Below, piece after piece: positions 62,442 to 64,000 of a stretch of 64,000 nt of DNA; position 1 is the stretch's first letter; each line of letters begins with the position of its first letter. The notes beneath the pieces are model-generated. The model was given only the letters and a program-made list of their open reading frames with translations. It was not told the DNA's origin and did no database searches. The stretch covers positions 16,109,701-16,173,700 of the forward strand of contig OX387607.1 of assembly GCA_947568835.1 (NCBI GenBank). The letters run 5' to 3'. The DNA comes from Protonemura montana. Lineage: Eukaryota; Arthropoda; Insecta; Plecoptera; Nemouridae. The position numbers and the translations under genes are program-made.

Positions 62442-62524
62442 CTGGACAGAGTTGCAAAACACCGGTCAAAGATCATAGCGGACCACTTTGTAGTTTGCAG
62501 ATACATGTCTACTTTTGAATTAAA

Positions 62525-62733
62525 TTATCAACCCTGATTATTTTATTTAGATGCATTCAGGAAGCTTGAACTTGGTAATTATTATAATTTTATGTTGTTA
62601 TGTTGTTATCAAAAATTGTCAGGACTGCTCTTACCCTTGATAAAGTAACAGGTACAAGTTACAAAACGTTTGGAAATTCAGCTGTTCTTCACTTAGCATT
62701 CAAAACGCAGTTGAAATAGTTTTTATCAAAACA
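62525..62733 (-). repeat. REP-A longer copy inside intron
   Basis: Shares 'gattattttatttagatgca', 'aggaagcttgaacttggta' and the arm 'cttcacttagcattcaaaac' with the copy at 44440-44713. It fills most of the 372-bp intron between the exons at 62285-62441 and 62814-62899. Confidence 0.75.
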
Positions 62734-62813
62734 GCCAACAGTAGTTCGACAGGCTACGGTGCTAGGGGGAGGGGGGTTTATCACCCCGTTCTTAAGATAG
62801 AGCTAGGTTTTAC

Positions 62814-62899
62814 CTTGACAGTTGCTGATAAGTTCAGCAAGGTAATTATATGCACGGCGCGCATTAGCGAGCAGCACGCCATGAACGTTCGCAAGTAAC
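62814..62899 (-). CDS. Multi-pass membrane protein, internal exon
   Basis: 86 nt: completes a split Gly codon (G|GT), then 28 codons. Acceptor 'tttttgttgcag', donor AAG|GTAAAA. Most of it is a hydrophobic segment (YLRTFMACCSLMRAVHIITL), likely a transmembrane helix, ending LLNLSATVK. Confidence 0.78.
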
Positions 62900-62977
62900 C
62901 TGCAACAAAAAGTCTTAATTGTGACACGTCATTGCCAGGTAATTGCGCACGGGGGATGACACCTTGCGGTCGCCTAC

Positions 62978-63065
62978 CTTTGGTAAACTCGGATGTCGGC
63001 GAGAACTTCCAGTCGTCGATGTTGGCCACGAGCTGCAGCATTATGACAAAATTCGCACACATGAT
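62978..63065 (-). CDS. Multi-pass membrane protein, upstream exon (gene continues past window)
   Basis: 88 nt: 29 codons plus one base. Acceptor 'cttttgttctttcag', donor AAAG|GTAGGC. It reads IMCANFVIMLQLVANIDDWK then FSPTSEFTK: the end of a hydrophobic segment and a polar loop with a conserved-looking DDWKF. ATC before the first ATG is in frame after the acceptor, so the ATG need not be the start. The N-terminal exon(s) probably lie beyond 64000. Confidence 0.75.
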
Positions 63066-63117
63066 CTGAAAGAACAAAAGTTGTACCATAAAGTATTACG
63101 GGTATCACAGTTTGTTG

Positions 63118-63905
63118 TAGTCTTTGCCTCATAAGGATGGAATATCTGTGCAAGCTTTATCTGTGCTAGTCTTTGCCTCATAAGGATGGAATATCTGTGC
63201 AAGTTTTATCTGTGCTAGTCTTTGCCTCATAAGGATGAAATATCTGTGCAAGCTTTATCTGTGGTAGTCTTTGCCTCATAAGGATGGAATATCTGAGCAA
63301 GCTTTATCTGTGGTAGTCTTTGCCTCATAAGGATGGAATATCTGTGCAAGCTTTATCTGTGCTAGTCTTTGCCTCATAAGGATGTAATATCTGTGCAAGC
63401 TTTATCTGTGATAGTCTTTGCCTCATAAGGATGGAATATCTGTGCAAGCTTTATCTGTGCTAGTCTTTGCCTCATAAGGATGGAATATCTGTGCAAGCTT
63501 TATCTGTGGTAGTCTTTGCCTCATAAGGATGGAATATCTGTACAAGCTTTATCTGTGGTAGTCTTTGCCTCATAAGGATGGAATATCTGTGCAAGCTTTA
63601 TCTGTGCTAGTCTTTGCCTCATAAGGATGCAATGCCTGTGCAAGCTTCATCTGTGGTAGTCTCTGCCTCATAAGGATGGAATATCTGTGCAAGCTTTATC
63701 TGTGGTAGTCTTTGCCTCATGAGGATGGAATATCTGTGCAAGCTTTATCTGTGCTAGTCTTTGCCTCATAAGGATGGAATATCTGTGCAAGCTTTATCTG
63801 TGCTAGTCTTTGCCTCATAAGGATGGAATATCTGTGTAAGCTTTATCTGTGCAAGTCTTTGCCTCATAAGGATGGAATATCTGTGTAAGCTTTATCTTTG
63901 GCAGC
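63118..63905. repeat. 49-bp minisatellite, 16 copies in register
   Basis: Unit 'tagtctttgcctcataagg' + 'atggaatatctgtgcaagc' + 'tttatctgtgc'. 'tctttgcctc' begins at 63121, 63170, 63219 and so on every 49 bp to 63856, with substitutions only and no indels. It sits in the presumed intron upstream of the exon at 62978-63065, starting about 50 bp from its acceptor. Confidence 0.93.
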
Positions 63906-64000
63906 TTTATCTGAGGTAATATCTTCGAACACGAGTTAACCCAGGAAAACGGTAAAAAATAACCAGTTCCTTGATGTGGTTAGCAAACAATTTCAATCAA

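Noticed and set aside
63118..63905. CRISPR-like or coding repeat
   Set aside because: Contiguous 49-bp units differ only by substitutions and have no spacers; stops occur in the frames.

Overview
The window is eukaryotic nuclear DNA, almost certainly from an arthropod and most likely an insect. The signs are AT-rich sequence, genes split by GT-AG introns, long gene-poor stretches, and many small interspersed repeats. The clearest gene is the Msx-class homeobox gene Drop/muscle segment homeobox. I cannot name the species. A (TTGGG)n tract would fit some beetles but is not diagnostic.

Layout. 1-17.6 kb has no gene I can support. It holds 5S rRNA-derived SINEs, one bounded by a 12-bp target-site duplication and one expanded into a long 91-bp tandem array, plus copies of a short repeat called REP-A here. 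17.66-21.87 kb is a head-to-tail pair of Helitron/Helentron-like elements; the first carries about 2.5 kb of a decamer minisatellite. 29.7-35.45 kb is the Drop/msh gene on the + strand: a promoter-like GC patch with two CCAAT boxes, exon 1 with an EH1-like repressor motif, one 3.6-kb intron, and exon 2 with the homeodomain. 35.5-52.8 kb is gene-empty sequence with scattered repeats.

52.84-58.01 kb is the most unusual part. It is a composite element with long inverted arms, and in the arms and centre there are about 13 tRNA-like segments (Pol III A/B-box type, several followed by T-runs). One tRNA-like slot differs strongly between the two arms although its flanks match closely, and the D-stem and T-stem show paired changes. 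This is my best candidate for an undescribed system.

60.3-63.07 kb holds the last four coding exons, on the - strand, of a small multi-pass membrane protein. All splice phases agree; the 5' end lies beyond the window. Its introns contain a foldback repeat, a REP-A copy and a 49-bp minisatellite.

The two genes have no evident functional link. Most of the other open frames, including the long ones in the decamer satellite, are not genes. Everything rests on reading the sequence; no database search, covariance-model scan or expression data were available.
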